A DNA stretch of 64,000 nt from NCBI RefSeq assembly GCF_026262505.1, contig NC_067206.1, forward strand, positions 8,398,879 through 8,462,878. Direction: 5' to 3'. The stretch is from Trichomonas vaginalis G3 (lineage: Eukaryota; Parabasalia; Trichomonadida; Trichomonadidae). Below the pieces are notes generated by a model, which saw only the letters and a program-made list of their open reading frames with translations, had not been told where the DNA came from and made no database searches. A program made the translations under genes and the position numbers. Numbering within the stretch: position 1 is the stretch's first letter; each line of letters begins with the position of its first letter. Positions 8,615 through 18,981 of this stretch are shown one piece after another.

Positions 8615-8653
8615 TCTTTGAGAAGGTTTTCTTAAAGAAAACCTTCTCAAAGA
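8615..8653. repeat. Perfect 39-bp palindrome at the minisatellite edge
   Basis: A 19-bp arm, TCTTTGAGAAGGTTTTCTT, one central A, then its exact complement. It ends 3 bp before the first minisatellite copy. Found unchanged in the other islands (for example 17520-17558 and 62141-62179). With essentially no loop it would extrude as a cruciform. As RNA it would be a terminator-like stem, but it has no associated gene. Confidence 0.95.
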
Positions 8654-8656
8654 GGT

Positions 8657-9199
8657 TTCTCAGGAGCCCTGAGGCTCCCTTTCGTAATGATTGGGAGCCT
8701 TGGGGCTCCTGAGACGAAGAATGGCTTCGCCGAATCTTTGATCAGCAGAGGCCAAATGAAAAGGCCTCTACTGATGGATTCTCAGGAGCCCTGAGGCTCC
8801 CTTTCGTAATGATTGGGAGCCTTGGGGCTCCTGAGACGAAGAATGGCTTCGCCGAATCTTTGATCAGCAGAGGCCAAATGAAAAGGCCTCTACTGATGGA
8901 TTCTCAGGAGCCCTGAGGCTCCCTTTCGTAATGATTGGGAGCCTTGGGGCTCCTGAGACGAAGAATGGCTTCGCCGAATCTTTGATCAGCAGAGGCCAAA
9001 TGAAAAGGCCTCTACTGATGGATTCTCAGGAGCCCTGAGGCTCCCTTTCGTAATGATTGGGAGCCTTGGGGCTCCTGAGACGAAGAATGGCTTCGCCGAA
9101 TCTTTGATCAGCAGAGGCCAAATGAAAAGGCCTCTGCTGATGGATTCTCAGGAGCCCTGAGGCTCCCTTTCGTAATGATTGGGAGCCTTGGGGCTCCTG
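8657..9199. repeat. 122-bp minisatellite array, monomer 2 (4 full copies + partial)
   Basis: Copies start at 8657, 8779, 8901, 9023 and 9145 (partial, 55 bp). In the first three the second hairpin has CTCTACTGAT (one mismatch, A-type); the fourth has CTCTGCTGAT (perfect stem, G-type). Variant order is A-A-A-G. Confidence 0.97.
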
Positions 9200-9382
9200 C
9201 AGCAGAGTATCGCTCCGCTCCATTAATTTTTTTTAAAAAAAAGTGCCGTGTGGCAAATTTGTCCTGTTCCCTCTCCTAACACATAACTCCACAACTACCC
9301 AAGTACTATATTGCCACTCCTTCCCGCATTGCATTTGAGAAACATTAAAAGTGGCGACAAGTGCACTTGCCATGGCATATTG

Positions 9383-9430
9383 TTGCGCGTATATACTACT
9401 TCTAATGAAAGAAGCAGTATATACGCGCAA
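9383..9430. repeat. Hairpin, 21-bp stem, right part of the island
   Basis: TTGCGCGTATATACTACTTCT pairs with the 21 bases ending at 9430 with one mismatch; the loop is 6 nt. Alternating GCGC/TATATA sequence could also favour cruciform extrusion. The monomer 6 copy has lost one A of the loop. Confidence 0.92.
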
Positions 9431-9450
9431 TTCGAGTGAGATTGCAGCAG

Positions 9451-9501
9451 AAAGTCGAGAAGAGAGCCCTTTCTTAAGGTTAGGACTCCCTTCTCGACTT
9501 T
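9451..9501. repeat. Hairpin, 16-bp stem, right part of the island
   Basis: AAAGTCGAGAAGAGAG (9451-9466) pairs with CTCCCTTCTCGACTTT (9486-9501) with one mismatch. It lies immediately inside the right sub-terminal inverted repeat. Confidence 0.88.
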
Positions 9502-9547
9502 ATTATACAATGAAATATAAATCATAGTATATTTTTGTCACTTTTCA

Positions 9548-9751
9548 CATCGTATTACCCCGATAGAAACAAAACAAAACGACTTTCTTGATATATCAAT
9601 AAATGGCACGGATAATTTATTGGATGCATTGGAAAAATATTTTAATACATATCCTATTGAGCAAAATCGATTTCAAAAAGATGAAATATTAGAATGGCCC
9701 AAGTATTTAATCATACAATTAAACTTTCGTAAGACGAAATGGTGGAAGTGA
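9548..9751 (+). pseudogene. Ubiquitin-specific protease (C19) fragment, monomer 2
   Basis: One open stretch of about 67 codons ending at TGA (9749-9751). It reads like the middle of a trichomonad clan CA, family C19 ubiquitin hydrolase: FLDISINGTDNLLDALEKYF, then EILEWPKYLIIQLNF. These match the family's F-L-D-I-S...L-x-x-A-L-x-x-Y-F block and the L-P-x-x-L-I-I-Q-L-x-R-F strand before the His box. The catalytic Cys and His boxes, and any start codon, are missing, so it is a fragment without activity. It begins right after the 12-bp boundary repeat of the island. The frame also reads through that repeat, so its original left end may have been cut by the island. Confidence 0.65.
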
Positions 9752-9954
9752 AGTGATGTTGAAACCTTGATATTTCCTCGAAATTTCTACAAAACATATA
9801 TTAGACATAAAGCATATATCTTATTTTATTAAGAATGTTGAATAATAATATTATTAAATATTAAGCTTTAAAAAAGCTAATTAAATTCAAAAATGAATAT
9901 ATATTATTATTGGATAAATATTAATCAGAACAAATGATTTTTTTATTAATGCTA

Positions 9955-12374
9955 TGTAATAAACAGAAATTCATCAAAAGTGACAGCTCTCAATTTTTGA
10001 CATTTGTAAATTCTAAATTGAATGAGAAAAATGAAATAACACTAAGCATAATACAATATTCTAGATTTAATTATAATTAGGAAAAAGTTAGTTTTGAGAG
10101 TACTTTTCATAGGCATATAGAATGAAATCTTCTGAAAAATAATATCACATAAACTCATATTATTTTCTAATATATAACTATTTTATATAAAAATCAAATT
10201 CAATGATCTTAAAAGCGAAGGATAAACCTCAAAATTTACGAATATAATGAGTGGGAATATAATGCTTATCTATCATAAAACCATATGAAATATCAATTTT
10301 TGCTTTACGCCTAATTTTTGACGACAATTAGCAAAAAATGTTAAATGTTAACACTCAGTCCATTTGAATATGAAAAATAAAATTGACTTTGATTAAATGT
10401 TTTTATTTATCATGCAATTCTTCTTGCGACCAAAGATTTGAATAAAAGTTCAAAAAATAAGATAGCTTAAAAAATAATATACGGTAGTGTTTACTAATAG
10501 ATGAATAGTATATAAATTCTATTAAAATGGATTTGATCCAAAAAAATATATAAAATTTGATCATAAATAAAATCGTTTTAAATTACTTCTTCATTTAAAT
10601 TATAACAATTATTTTTGATTTTTATTTATCATCCACATTCAAATTTGAATCTTATCACAAAAGAAGGACCACTTTTATGACTACTGCCAAATCTATAAAC
10701 AGAGAATGGCTATTTGAAGCTAAAAGAAGAATAGAAGAAGGTGAATATTACAAAAGTGTGGGAAAGGAAGTTGAATTGGAAAATGGTAAAATTAAATTGA
10801 ATGTTGCCGAAAATACAATAAGAAGAGCATTTCAACTTCAAGAAATCGAATTACCAAAAGTTAGTCGCGGCAGAAAACCAAATCCACCAACATTTGAACA
10901 AAAACAATTAATTAATTCTTGTGTTTCACAATATAAAGGAGGAATTTCAAAAACTTATTTATTGATTAAAAGGTTTCAAAATATTGTTCAAAATCCCGAT
11001 TGTGAGAAAGAAAAAGAAGAAATTGCAAAAGAATTTGAAAATATAGAAGATTTGACAAAAGATCAAATTTTTGACAATTTACAAAAAATAAAGCCTCATC
11101 AAGTGGAAAAATTTATGATGGAATCAGGTTTATCTTCAAAAAGAGATTACAAACCAGCAGATCCACCTACCAAATATCGTGCCATATCAAAGAATTTGAT
11201 ATGGCACTGCGATATTCATTACCTTCACGGTAATGTTTCTTTTCCATTCTTTGCCATATTGAATGATATGACACGTAAAGTTCTCAAAACTAAATTATTG
11301 AAAAACAAGTCTTCCAACTCAACAGCGAATATTTTAAGAAAACTTTTAGAGGAGTTTATCCCTTACTGCATCTGGACCGATAACGGCGGTGAAAACCGCG
11401 GTGAATTCGGCCAGGTTATGCAGGAAAACGGAATAGTTTGGAAGCACACCTTGCCGTATATGCCAAGACAGAACGGCAAGGTGGAGCGCCTGTGGCCAAG
11501 CTTAGAAAAGTTTTTGCCAGACGAGTTGGATGATATTCAACAAATCAAGGACTCAGTTCAGCAGTTCATTGAAAAATACAACAATACACCACATTTATCT
11601 CTCGATATTAATCCAAAAACGAATAGTAATTACACTCCTAACGAATTATTCGAAGTTTCAAAATTTTGGTACGAGCCAGAAATGCAAAAATGGGAGTTAT
11701 ATATCAAAGAGGAATGGGTTTTAGCAAAATTTGAATAATTACATCATTTTAAATGACTTCTAAACAATTTTATTTATGATCAAATTTTATATATCTTTTT
11801 GGATCAAATCCATTTTAATAGAATTTATATACTATTCATCTATTAGTAAACACTACCGTATATTATTTTTAAGCTATCTTATTTTTTGAAATTTTATTCA
11901 AATCTTTGGTCGCAAGAAGAATTGCATGATAAATAAAAACATTTAATCAAAGTCAATTTTATTTTTCATATTCAAATGGACTGAGTGTTAACATTTAACA
12001 TTTTTTGCTAATTGTCGTCAAAAATTAGGCGTAAAGCAAAAATTGATATTTCATATGGTTTTATGATAGATAAGCATTATATTCCCACTCATTATATTCG
12101 TAAATTTTGAGGTTTATCCTTCGCTTTTAAGATCATTGAATTTGATTTTTATATAAAATAGTTATATATTAGAAAATAATATGAGTTTATGTGATATTAT
12201 TTTTCAGAAGATTTTGTGTTCTTCTTCAAAATTTTATTTTTTATTAAAAAGAATCTTTACAAAATATACATTTACTTTAATTAATATTTAAAAACGTGCT
12301 CTATCAAAAGTTCCAAAAATTCAATATTATAGCTTTTCTGAGGTGTCACTTTTGATGAATTTCTGTTTTCAACA
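9955..12374 (+). mobile_element. DDE transposon with long inverted arms, monomer 2
   Basis: Same element and insertion site as at 1054-3472, with the CTA triplet on both sides. The transposase is whole. It differs from monomer 1 by one extra A in the left arm. Confidence 0.8.
10677..11738 (+). CDS. DDE/rve transposase, monomer 2
   Basis: The 353-residue product is identical to that encoded at 1775-2836 (D179, D235, E270; HTH-like N-terminus). Candidate Inr TCACA at 10655-10659. Confidence 0.93.
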   Translation: MTTAKSINREWLFEAKRRIEEGEYYKSVGKEVELENGKIKLNVAENTIRRAFQLQEIELPKVSRGRKPNPPTFEQKQLINSCVSQYKGGISKTYLLIKRFQNIVQNPDCEKEKEEIAKEFENIEDLTKDQIFDNLQKIKPHQVEKFMMESGLSSKRDYKPADPPTKYRAISKNLIWHCDIHYLHGNVSFPFFAILNDMTRKVLKTKLLKNKSSNSTANILRKLLEEFIPYCIWTDNGGENRGEFGQVMQENGIVWKHTLPYMPRQNGKVERLWPSLEKFLPDELDDIQQIKDSVQQFIEKYNNTPHLSLDINPKTNSNYTPNELFEVSKFWYEPEMQKWELYIKEEWVLAKFE

Positions 12375-12846
12375 CTAGACAAAAACAATTATATTAGATG
12401 CACATGATTAACATCTCTTGGTCTGATGATGTTTTTCAATTAAAAGATTATTATATACAGTTGAATTTACAAAATTCTTAATTCATAATTGCATGGCACA
12501 AGAGAGGTATGATCTGCTTATATGTTAATGATAGATATACCATATTATTTCCATTACTATAAATAACTTAAAGAAATATATCTTCTAAGTGTATTTTTTG
12601 TTCAATTTTGTTTGAAAAAAAAATTAAAACGCATTTCTTATCTTGTTTAGCTTTGATAAGTTGGATTAAATAATATTACTAAATACAAATCATGATAACA
12701 ATTATATATCCATGCTAAATGCCTGAAGATCTGGTGAAAATATTGAGATATGCCTCACTTCCATCATTTCGTCTTACCACATAAAAATATGTGATTTTTA
12801 AAACAAGTTAGCTGATATGCTTTTAACAAAACCGAATCAAAAGTAT

Positions 12847-13128
12847 TCAAAAAAATCTGAAATTGTAAAATATCTTAATCAAAAATAAAGGGTTGATCTT
12901 CATTTTCGGGATTTCAAAAAAATTTGGAATTTCACCTCCCAAACACACAGATTGTCCAGTTCATTGGCATAGAGAATATCCGATTTCCAGTGTTTTACTC
13001 TGAATCTTATTAGTTAAATACCGAATTTCGAACATAAATTCATCAAAATCGAATAAAGAGACTACCAAAAACGACACAAATATAATCAAGTCACAATCAT
13101 TTAACAGGAACTCCTTAAATGAAGATTT
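12847..13128 (-). pseudogene. Unassigned coding relic, monomer 2
   Basis: Same minus-strand relic as at 3945-4226, with the same internal stop; family not recognised. Confidence 0.38.
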
Positions 13129-13481
13129 TTACAATTTTAATCTCTATATTTTAGAAAAAAATATGCTCAGTCACAAACACAATTACTATGTTATGGAACA
13201 AGGCATTGACACTCGAATCTCTGGCCAATTCGAGGAACATCCAAAATTTCAATAATCTTATCCCACAGAATCCATAGCCCAAAAACTTTAATTTGCATAG
13301 TACATTTGAAGACGAATAATATTAGTCCAATTTTTTTTAACTTTGAAATTTTCAAAGATACAAAATTTATTACATTTAGAATTAATGCATTAATATATGC
13401 ATTTGTTCCGTACCGAAAATGAACTTTACAAAAAGTGACATGAAAAGTCTTAATTACATTAAAGCCAAATGTAAACTTCAT

Positions 13482-14981
13482 TGAGAAAAAGCAGTTTTGT
13501 CTCGTATTCAACGTAAAATCTTCAAAAGAAGACTAAACAAAAAGTGCTACACTGATAACAAAGATGAATTTCACATGGAACGCGATGATTCAATAACTGC
13601 AGAGTTGCGACATACAATTGCGGAAAATGTATGGACAACCACATGTAATGGTGGAGAACCATCGTATCTTTCAGAGGTCGAATTACTTGATTTTTATGGT
13701 GAAATCAATCAAAGAGCAAAAGGTCTTGCATGTGAAAAGGTAATCGAAGCTTATCAGATTGCCTACGAATTACTGGAGTATAGATACAGCAGAGCTTTAT
13801 ATCTAGCTGGCCTTGTTCATCCAGACGAATTTCCAACAAGAGGAAAAAGAATTGTTTACTTCGCTAGAAGTATATCTCCCCTCAAGATCATGGTTAAACA
13901 GAGTTTGCTCTGATCTCAACATTGAGATCAAAAGCTCAAAAGAAAATGAGGAAAAACGAGCAAAGTACTGTAACACAGCAACAGTTGCTAACTTCTTACA
14001 TTAATTTCAGTATACGGCAGGAATTGATCCATGGAATAAGTGGAGTATTTATGAAACATCTCTGCTTCATCAAAGCGTTACAAAGTTATCTGCACTGAAA
14101 GCAACCCTCCTTTAACCAAAGAAGAGCATGAATTTGTGCTTGTTACTAGTATCTTCCCATATAATTCTGAAGGATACCGGATGAAACCATTTATTATTGT
14201 TCCAGGAATATAAAATTGTTCACAGGAACTCCGCTCCGTGAGAGCATTCCTTACAGGACAATCTTATGGATGGATGACAAAGAAGATATGGGATATCTTT
14301 AATTTAACTTTTATTATCGAAATCCAGAGATATCGCTCAAGTCTTGATGCTATCACAGCAGCTCAGCATAATATCGTATTCGGTGATAATCATATCAGCC
14401 GAGTAAGTTATTTTACTTGCAAACTTTTGAGTCTCTTCAGAATTGAACTCTTGACATTTCCAGCTTACTGCACAGTAGTTCTCCAGTTATTTGATGTAGG
14501 ATGTGCAGCATCTTTGAGATCAAAGAATAACAGGTTAAAATATGTTCCGCTTTACACATATGAGCAAGATAATTTATCAAATACCCCAAAACCAAGGTTA
14601 AAAATTGTAAGAATTTTAATTGATGCTTGTGATTAAGTCAATGCATCAGTATGGTATTCATCCGTGGAACCCAGATAAAGCCTTATCCAACGAATTAACA
14701 AACAAAACATCAAACGCAATACCAAATCCCACATATATATTTAATTCTTCTTGCAAAAAATTAACATCTGACGCCGAATTACTTAAAATTGCGCAATTTG
14801 AAGCAATCAAATTCAAACATTAAATCAAGCACTGATAGTTATTGTAACAAATATTTCGAATTATTTAGATTATTATCCTCCAAATACAAAAATTCTCAGC
14901 AAAGGGATGAAATTGAGTCAATTTAATGGAGCAAAACGAAGTGAGGTGAAATTCACCACTTTGACACCTCGTATTTTTCAG
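13482..14981 (+). pseudogene. Decayed pogo-like transposase, monomer 2
   Basis: Same frames, stops and order of pieces as at 4580-6079. The four largest open pieces translate identically to those of monomer 1. Confidence 0.8.
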
Positions 14982-16828
14982 ATATATCGATTAATATTGA
15001 GTTTTATTGGGATGGAAAACATACTGAAAAACCTGCAATATCAACACCTTTTTATATAATATTGAATAAATAAAAATTTGTTTTTATTTTCCAAAAAGAT
15101 ATATGATACATTTTTATTATACAGGTTAAAAACTGTCTAGCTTTTGCTTTTAGTGCTCGACCAGAGGCATACATTGAAAATACAATCCTCTCCATGGTTT
15201 TTGTGTAGGATCTGATCTTCTCAAAACGATGATATTGACTATTATTATATGAATTGAATGTATTTATGAATATTTCGAAATTTTAATATAAATAATTTAT
15301 TAAAAATAAAAATTGAACGTAAGTACAAAAAATATAATTTGAAAGCAAATTAAAAATTAACGATACGATAATTTGGAACTTTTACCTTTTGCCAATAAAT
15401 ATAAAAATAAAATTTTGGGAATTGGAACTTAAGAGTAGAGAGACCTTTGTTGATATGTATGAGGCTATGTATTTATGTGTAGATCTGAGTAAGCTTGGTT
15501 ATCATATAGCGGTTTCTGATGAAATTGAGAACCTCGGAGACCCAAGACCTTTGTTGATATGTATGAGGCTATGTATTTGTGCGTAGTCATTAAACCCATT
15601 CTTGCAAATTAGAATATTATTTTATTTGTTATATTGAGCTTTCTTCCTGATAATTTGCATATCTTCAAAATCATTAAAGTAAGTAAAATCAGTTGTTTTT
15701 TCGGTGATTAATCTTAATTCTTCGCATTATATTTCTTTTTTTTGAAAAATCTTACTGTTTGGGGAAATTCTCTTTGCGAAATCTGTTGGCCTGAGGATTA
15801 TCTGGTTGAATAAAAATATGTTCAATTCCCCTTTCGCATAATAATTAATGAAATTGTGTTTTATTTTCGAGAGTGTGCAAAACGTTCCCACTTCTTGAGA
15901 GGTACGTTTTGCAAATTTTTTTCTTTCATACATAGAAGATTTTTGGAAGATGATTGATCTCTACATGATATTATATCATATTTCTACATTGAGTCCTTAA
16001 CAATATTAAATTGCAGGGTTTTCAAATCAAAAAACTAACTTTCGCTCTTTCAGGTCAAATCAGCAAGGCTCTTCTATATAGGTGTTGGATATATTATCAA
16101 ACTGAAATGAAACTTTCCAGAGATGTCCATAAAATTATTTTGCAAAACATCCCTCTCAAAAAGTGGGAACGTTTTTGCAATTTTTCTTTATTTTTTGTAC
16201 CATTATCGGTCCATAGAGCGAAATGGGGACCAGGTATTGTGCTTAATGCACGTTTGAGTACATTTGTTGTATACTCTGCAGTTTTCTGAGAAAAAGATTA
16301 TGAGTGATCTCGTTTTTTCTTAAAGTCATTTTTTTCTTATCAAAAAAAATTAAAATTACGTAAAACTATGACAAAATTACGTAATTCACAATTTTAATGC
16401 TGAAAAATAGGAATATAAGCTTATAATACTACAGGTAGATTGAGCATCGATGCGCGCTAATGCCAACATGATTAATTTGAGTCGGTTTTATATATTATTG
16501 GAAATTAATCACAAATTGTCCATGAATATAAGTTATATTCTTCGATATTATGAGTTAATGAAGGCTACAATATTTGTAATCATGATTGGCTAGTTAAAAT
16601 CTATTAGAATAAAAGAAATTGTAATTTAATAATATTGAATTGACATTTTAAATAATTTGAGGTCTAATCCATTATGAGTATGGTTATTACAGGTCACTTA
16701 TTATTATTCTTTGATATACAAAGAGTTAAAACGATTTGGTAATGAGATATTGTAGAAAATAAAAATAACTGTAATCTATTGAAACTGATAAAAAAAATTA
16801 AATCCATTTATTTTTTATTCATATGTTA

Positions 16829-17176
16829 TTATTGATGAGAATTAGATTCATTTAAAATTGAATACATATTTTTGAGAGAGTCAAAAATTTCAGGATCGAT
16901 TTCATCTTCGCATTCATCCAAATATATTCTAAGCTCGGAATTTTCAAATGCATTCAAAATATTGGCAAAGTTTTCTTTACAAGAAGAGTTAAATAAAATT
17001 TCTTGTAAACAATTAATAATAAATTTTGGGTTAAATTCAACAAAATCCGAAAGAATTTCAAACACCTTTTCAAATTTGTCATTAAATATCGAAAGGGATA
17101 TTGAATCTTTTATGATAATAGCGATGAGGATATTTATCAAAATTTCCTTATTTTTGAAGAGTGCGGGATAAATTTG
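16829..17176 (-). pseudogene. Helical-protein (ARM-like?) tail, monomer 2
   Basis: Same relic as at 7924-8271; its broken 5' end lies 5 bp from the 12-bp boundary repeat at 17182. Translation unchanged. Confidence 0.45.
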
Positions 17177-17181
17177 TCAAG

Positions 17182-18574
17182 TGTCACTTTTCAATAACCT
17201 TAAATTACGCTGTTCTAATTTTTTAAAAAATAACCTTAAATTATATTTGAAGAAATTATGTCTATGATATATGTTTTATTCTAGAATCTTGGAGTTTTCA
17301 TGCACTACACAAGAGCTCCAAGGTTCCAAGAGTGAATGCTCAATAGCAATTATAGAGATGTACCTTTTCAAAATGACTTTTACTGATTAAATTTAATCAA
17401 TAGAAGACATTTTGAAAAGGTACCTCTACAATTAGATATACAAGAGATTCAAAGCTTCATTTCAGATAGATTTGAAACTTTGAAACTCTTGGTAGATTTT
17501 GAGTGAATGCTGACAATCATCTTTGAGAAGGTTTTCTTAAAGAAAACCTTCTCAAAGAGGTTTCTCAGGAGCCCTGAGGCTCCCTTTCGTAATGATTGGG
17601 AGCCTTGGGGCTCCTGAGACGAAGAATGGCTTCGCCGAATCTTTGATCAGCAGAGGCCAAATGAAAAGGCCTCTACTGATGGATTCTCAGGAGCCCTGAG
17701 GCTCCCTTTCGTAATGATTGGGAGCCTTGGGGCTCCTGAGACGAAGAATGGCTTCGCCGAATCTTTGATCAGCAGAGGCCAAATGAAAAGGCCTCTACTG
17801 ATGGATTCTCAGGAGCCCTGAGGCTCCCTTTCGTAATGATTGGGAGCCTTGGGGCTCCTGAGACGAAGAATGGCTTCGCCGAATCTTTGATCAGCAGAGG
17901 CCAAATGAAAAGGCCTCTACTGATGGATTCTCAGGAGCCCTGAGGCTCCCTTTCGTAATGATTGGGAGCCTTGGGGCTCCTGAGACGAAGAATGGCTTCG
18001 CCGAATCTTTGATCAGCAGAGGCCAAATGAAAAGGCCTCTGCTGATGGATTCTCAGGAGCCCTGAGGCTCCCTTTCGTAATGATTGGGAGCCTTGGGGCT
18101 CCTGAGACGAAGAATGGCTTCGCCGAATCTTTGATCAGCAGAGGCCAAATGAAAAGGCCTCTGCTGATGGATTCTCAGGAGCCCTGAGGCTCCCTTTCGT
18201 AATGATTGGGAGCCTTGGGGCTCCTGCAGCAGAGTATCGCTCCGCTCCATTAATTTTTTTTAAAAAAAAGTGCCGTGTGGCAAATTTGTCCTGTTCCCTC
18301 TCCTAACACATAACTCCACAACTACCCAAGTACTATATTGCCACTCCTTCCCGCATTGCATTTGAGAAACATTAAAAGTGGTGACAAGTGCACTTGCCAT
18401 GGCATATTGTTGCGCGTATATACTACTTCTAATGAAAGAAGCAGTATATACGCGCAATTCGAGTGAGATTGCAGCAGAAAGTCGAGAAGAGAGCCCTTTC
18501 TTAAGGTTAGGACTCCCTTCTCGACTTTATTATACAATGAAATATAAATCATAGTATATTTTTGTCACTTTTCA
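17182..18574. other. Hairpin-rich island with minisatellite, monomer 3
   Basis: The longest island in the window because it has five full minisatellite copies. Boundary repeats TGTCACTTTTCA are at 17182-17193 and 18563-18574. One base differs from the other copies in the palindrome after the array (GTGGTGAC rather than GTGGCGAC, near 18381). Confidence 0.6.
17562..18226. repeat. 122-bp minisatellite array, monomer 3 (5 full copies + partial)
   Basis: Copies start at 17562, 17684, 17806, 17928, 18050 and 18172 (partial). Hairpin-variant order is A-A-A-G-G. Confidence 0.97.
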
Positions 18575-18778
18575 CATCGTATTACCCCGATAGAAACAAA
18601 ACAAAACGACTTTCTTGATATATCAATAAATGGCACGGATAATTTATTGGATGCATTGGAAAAATATTTTAATACATATCCTATTGAGCAAAATCGATTT
18701 CAAAAAGATGAAATATTAGAATGGCCCAAGTATTTAATCATACAATTAAACTTTCGTAAGACGAAATGGTGGAAGTGA
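18575..18778 (+). pseudogene. Ubiquitin-specific protease (C19) fragment, monomer 3
   Basis: Open through to the same TGA as the monomer 2 copy; identical relic. Confidence 0.62.
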
Positions 18779-18981
18779 AGTGATGTTGAAACCTTGATAT
18801 TTCCTCGAAATTTCTACAAAACATATATTAGACATAAAGCATATATCTTATTTTATTAAGAATGTTGAATAATAATATTATTAAATATTAAGCTTTAAAA
18901 AAGCTAATTAAATTCAAAAATGAATATATATTATTATTGGATAAATATTAATCAGAACAAATGATTTTTTTATTAATGCTA

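Larger units (their letters stand above)
8358..9526. repeat. Imperfect sub-terminal inverted repeat of the island
   Basis: TATGATATATGTTTTATTCT and five more bases (8358-8382) match the reverse complement of 9502-9526 at 20 of 25 positions without gaps. The mismatches are scattered, and both are AT-rich, so chance is not excluded. Its place about 10-70 bp inside the two 12-bp boundary repeats makes it a candidate terminal repeat. Confidence 0.4.
8277..9547. other. Hairpin-rich non-coding island with minisatellite, monomer 2
   Basis: The island is bounded by a perfect 12-bp direct repeat, TGTCACTTTTCA, at 8277-8288 and 9536-9547. Inside, near the ends, lies an imperfect inverted repeat (8358-8382 with 9502-9526, 20 of 25 bases). 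Between these are hairpins at 8443-8528, 8536-8586 and 8615-8653, then the 122-bp minisatellite (8657-9199), a palindrome CAAGTGCACTTG near 9357, and hairpins at 9383-9430 and 9451-9501. Relics of two different genes abut it: a minus-strand helical-protein tail on the left and a ubiquitin-protease piece on the right. This is the arrangement expected of a non-autonomous inserted element with a 12-bp target duplication, but no transposase for it is present. It could equally be a structural locus such as an origin or fork barrier. Confidence 0.6.

Noticed and set aside
8657-9199. CRISPR array
   Set aside because: The repeats are contiguous 122-bp units with no unique spacers, and no cas genes are present.
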